Positions 62,258 to 64,000 of a stretch of 64,000 nucleotides of DNA are shown here, in pieces (position 1 is the first letter of the stretch; the number at the start of each line of letters is the position of its first letter). Source of the stretch: Lentisalinibacter sp964427415. GTDB lineage: Bacteria > Pseudomonadota > Gammaproteobacteria > Steroidobacterales > Woeseiaceae. Below the pieces are notes generated by a model. The model did not search any database. It worked only from the letters and a program-made list of their open reading frames with translations, and was not told where the DNA came from. Position numbers and translations under genes: made by a program. The stretch lies in assembly GCA_964427415.1 (NCBI GenBank), contig CAYRUH010000020.1:1-64000 (forward strand), in the 5' to 3' direction.

Positions 62258-64000
62258 GCTGTTTGCCTCTCTGGGGTCTTGTCGTCGTGCAATACCGTGA
62301 GCGCGTCGACGGCGATGCAGCCTCCGGCATGGACGAGGAGGGGATTGACGTCGATCTCCCGAACGACATCGCCGAGTTCGGCTGCCATTACGGAGAATCT
62401 TGCGGCCGCGTCGCACAGGGCGTCAATATCGGTCGCCGGCCGGCCCCGCCCGCCATCCAGCAGCCGGCGCAGCCGCAGGCGCCCGATCAGCCGCTGCGCC
62501 CAGGCCGCATCGAACGGCGGCAGGGCGAAGGCGACGTCGGCGTGCAGTTCGGTATGGATGCCGCCGGTGCCTATGGCGACCACCGGTCCCAGGTCCGGGT
62601 CCGTGCTCATGCCGAGCAGCACCTCGGTGCCGGCGGGCTGCATGGCGGAGACTTCCACGGCGGGGCCGAAGCGCCCGGCCAGTTCCCGCCAGGTCTGCGC
62701 CACCCGGGTGCGCTCGTTCAGGCCGAGCCGGACGCCGTCGACGTGGCTGCGATGGGCGATGCCCGGCGCCGCCGTCTTCAGCGCGACCGGGCCGCCGACA
62801 CGCATCCAGGCCGCCACCGCCTCTTCCTCGGTATGCGCCAGCGAGCTTTCCGTGACCGGGATGCCGAAATCCCGCAGCATGGCAAGCGCGGTCGTGCTGT
62901 CCGGCGCATAGCCGCCCGCCAGTCGTTCGCGCCAGCGCAGGCCGGCGTGGGCCGGGGCGGGAGGTACCACCGGTTCGGCCCGTTCGCGGCTGTCCCGCCA
63001 GGCGAGCAGGCAGCGCACCGCGGCCAGGGCGGCGGGTACGCCGTCGAGCACCGGGAAGCCGTGCTCGCGGGTGGCGCTGATCACCAGCGGGTCGCTGCCG
63101 GTGCCCTGCCGCGAGCCGATCAGCACCACCGGTTTGCCGCTGACGGCGTGCGCGCGGGTCATGTAGTCCACATAGCTCTCGTAGATGCGCCCGTAGGGCG
63201 CGCGATCGTGCACCAGCAGCCCGATGGCGGCGTCCGGGTCGCTCATCAGTATGCCGAGGGCTTGCGCCATGCGGTCCTCCGCCTCCGTGCCGCCGCGGCT
63301 CCACCCGTCCAGCGGGTTCACCGCGGGCAGCTCCGGGTCGAGCAGGGCCTCCAGCCGTCGTACGGTGGCGGGCGCAAGACGGGTCAATTCGATGCCGGCG
63401 TCGGCGGCCAGGTCCGCCATGAGCTGCCGCTCGCCGCCCGAATCGTGCAGGGAGACGACCGCGCCGGCGCCGGGCCGGTGGGGCTGGGCGAACAGGATGA
63501 GGGCATTGGCGAGCTCGTCGAGATCGCGGACGCGCTGCACGCCGTAGCGCTCGAACAGCGCCTCGTAGGCGGCGTCGTCTCCGGCCAGCGTCCCGCAGTG
63601 TGAGATGGCCAGCTCGGCTGACCACGCCGTGCGACCGGTCTTGACGACGGCGATCGGGATGCCGCGCTCCCGTGCCTTCGCGAAAGCGGCTGCGAGACCC
63701 GCCGGATTGCGCGCCCGCTCGAGAAACAGCCCCACGGCCCGCGTCTCTGGCAGCTCCAGGGCGAAATCGAGATACTCGTCGATGCCGGTCGTGAGTTCCT
63801 GACCGGTGGACACGGCGAGGTTGAAGGTCAGGCGCTCGTCGCAGTCGACGATACCGCACATGCCGGCGCCGGATTGCGAGATCAGCGCGACATTACCCGG
63901 AGGCTCGTGATGGCGGGCATCGAAGCCGGTCGCCCAGACCCGGTCCCGGACGTTGTAGAACCCCATGCCGTTGCCGCCGCAGCAGAGCACGCCGGCTTCC
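62254..64000 (-). CDS. NDP-forming acyl-CoA synthetase, 5' end beyond window
   Basis: At least 578 residues; the frame stays open to base 64000 (EAGVLCCGGNGMGFYN), so the N-terminal CoA-binding domain lies outside. Succinyl-CoA-synthetase-like ligase domain with NVALISQSGAGM and the phospho-His motif ELAISHCGTLAGDDAAYEAL. C-terminal ATP-grasp domain has RDFGIPVTESSLAHTEEEAV and VALKTAAPGIAHRSHVDGVR; ends DVVREIDVNPLLVH. Converts an organic acid plus CoA and ATP to acyl-CoA plus ADP and Pi (or the reverse). Probably takes the acid made by the adjacent aldehyde dehydrogenase. Confidence 0.9.
   Translation of the reverse strand, partial: EAGVLCCGGNGMGFYNVRDRVWATGFDARHHEPPGNVALISQSGAGMCGIVDCDERLTFNLAVSTGQELTTGIDEYLDFALELPETRAVGLFLERARNPAGLAAAFAKARERGIPIAVVKTGRTAWSAELAISHCGTLAGDDAAYEALFERYGVQRVRDLDELANALILFAQPHRPGAGAVVSLHDSGGERQLMADLAADAGIELTRLAPATVRRLEALLDPELPAVNPLDGWSRGGTEAEDRMAQALGILMSDPDAAIGLLVHDRAPYGRIYESYVDYMTRAHAVSGKPVVLIGSRQGTGSDPLVISATREHGFPVLDGVPAALAAVRCLLAWRDSRERAEPVVPPAPAHAGLRWRERLAGGYAPDSTTALAMLRDFGIPVTESSLAHTEEEAVAAWMRVGGPVALKTAAPGIAHRSHVDGVRLGLNERTRVAQTWRELAGRFGPAVEVSAMQPAGTEVLLGMSTDPDLGPVVAIGTGGIHTELHADVAFALPPFDAAWAQRLIGRLRLRRLLDGGRGRPATDIDALCDAAARFSVMAAELGDVVREIDVNPLLVHAGGCIAVDALTVLHDDKTPERQTA

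Noticed and set aside
59322..62369. A 1015-residue fusion of a long N-terminal extension with the glutamine-synthetase-like protein
   Set aside because: The extension is an out-of-frame reading of the aldehyde dehydrogenase gene; a strong Shine-Dalgarno and ATG at 60698 mark the true start.

Overview
High-GC, gene-dense proteobacterial chromosome segment. Gammaproteobacteria (Chromatiales/Ectothiorhodospiraceae-like) is my best guess, from the E. coli-like HyaA/HyaB hydrogenase, the ZitB and FieF type CDF transporters, the DUF3336 patatin and the UspE-like proteins. No RNA genes, CRISPR arrays, insertion sequences or prophage genes were seen. The gene content suggests a metabolically flexible facultative organism that oxidises hydrogen, respires at low oxygen, makes acetyl-CoA/pyruvate with ferredoxin, and uses alkanes, aromatic or fatty acids and amines.

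Layout. 1-3.7 kb: two divergent AMP-forming acyl-CoA ligases (one running off the left edge) and an SDR dehydrogenase. 3.9-10.3 kb: an uptake [NiFe]-hydrogenase operon hupSLCDGHIJ whose small subunit carries the extra cysteines of oxygen-tolerant group 1d enzymes; the hyp genes are not in the window. 10.3-10.9 kb: a UbiG gene that appears to have lost about 55 internal codons. 11.0-17.3 kb (minus): an NADPH/Fe-S oxidoreductase, pyruvate:ferredoxin oxidoreductase and a dihydroorotate-dehydrogenase-like protein, overlapping head to tail. 17.5-20.6 kb: two c-di-GMP enzymes. 20.7-27.1 kb: Zn efflux, a small DUF protein, S-formylglutathione hydrolase, a patatin lipase, a divergent PRPP synthetase preceded by what looks like a decayed thymidine phosphorylase, and an MFS transporter.

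27.1-36.0 kb (minus): complete cbb3 oxidase structural and assembly operon ccoNOQP - small membrane protein - ccoGHIS - SafE-type protein. 36.3-44.5 kb: a microaerobic/stress island with two paralogous tandem universal stress proteins, a host-attachment-family protein, a DksA-like protein, a FieF-like transporter, a CBS protein, a FixL haem-PAS oxygen sensor with its haem-ligand His and Arg intact, FixJ, and a receiver-only protein whose phosphorylatable Asp is Glu. Several intergenic regions here carry a recurring TAGGTAG/GTAAGTA motif resembling the FixJ box. 44.5-48.6 kb: an Anbu (ancestral proteasome-like peptidase) cluster in which a zinc metallopeptidase sits where a transglutaminase-like gene is often found. 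48.7-52.3 kb: AraC regulator, AlkB alkane hydroxylase, rubredoxin, DUF3014 protein and a 38-residue membrane peptide.

52.3-64 kb (minus, after an amidohydrolase remnant): a tightly packed, uncharacterised catabolic operon. In transcription order it encodes a NDP-forming acyl-CoA synthetase (running off the right edge), an aldehyde dehydrogenase, a glutamine-synthetase-like ligase, a MATE transporter, two PYROXD2/phytoene-desaturase-like flavoproteins, a GcvT-like aminomethyltransferase and a PhzF-like protein. It looks like a gamma-glutamylation route for a methylated amine and is the best candidate for an undescribed system here. The FixLJ-cbb3-hydrogenase group is the best candidate for a coherent regulon.
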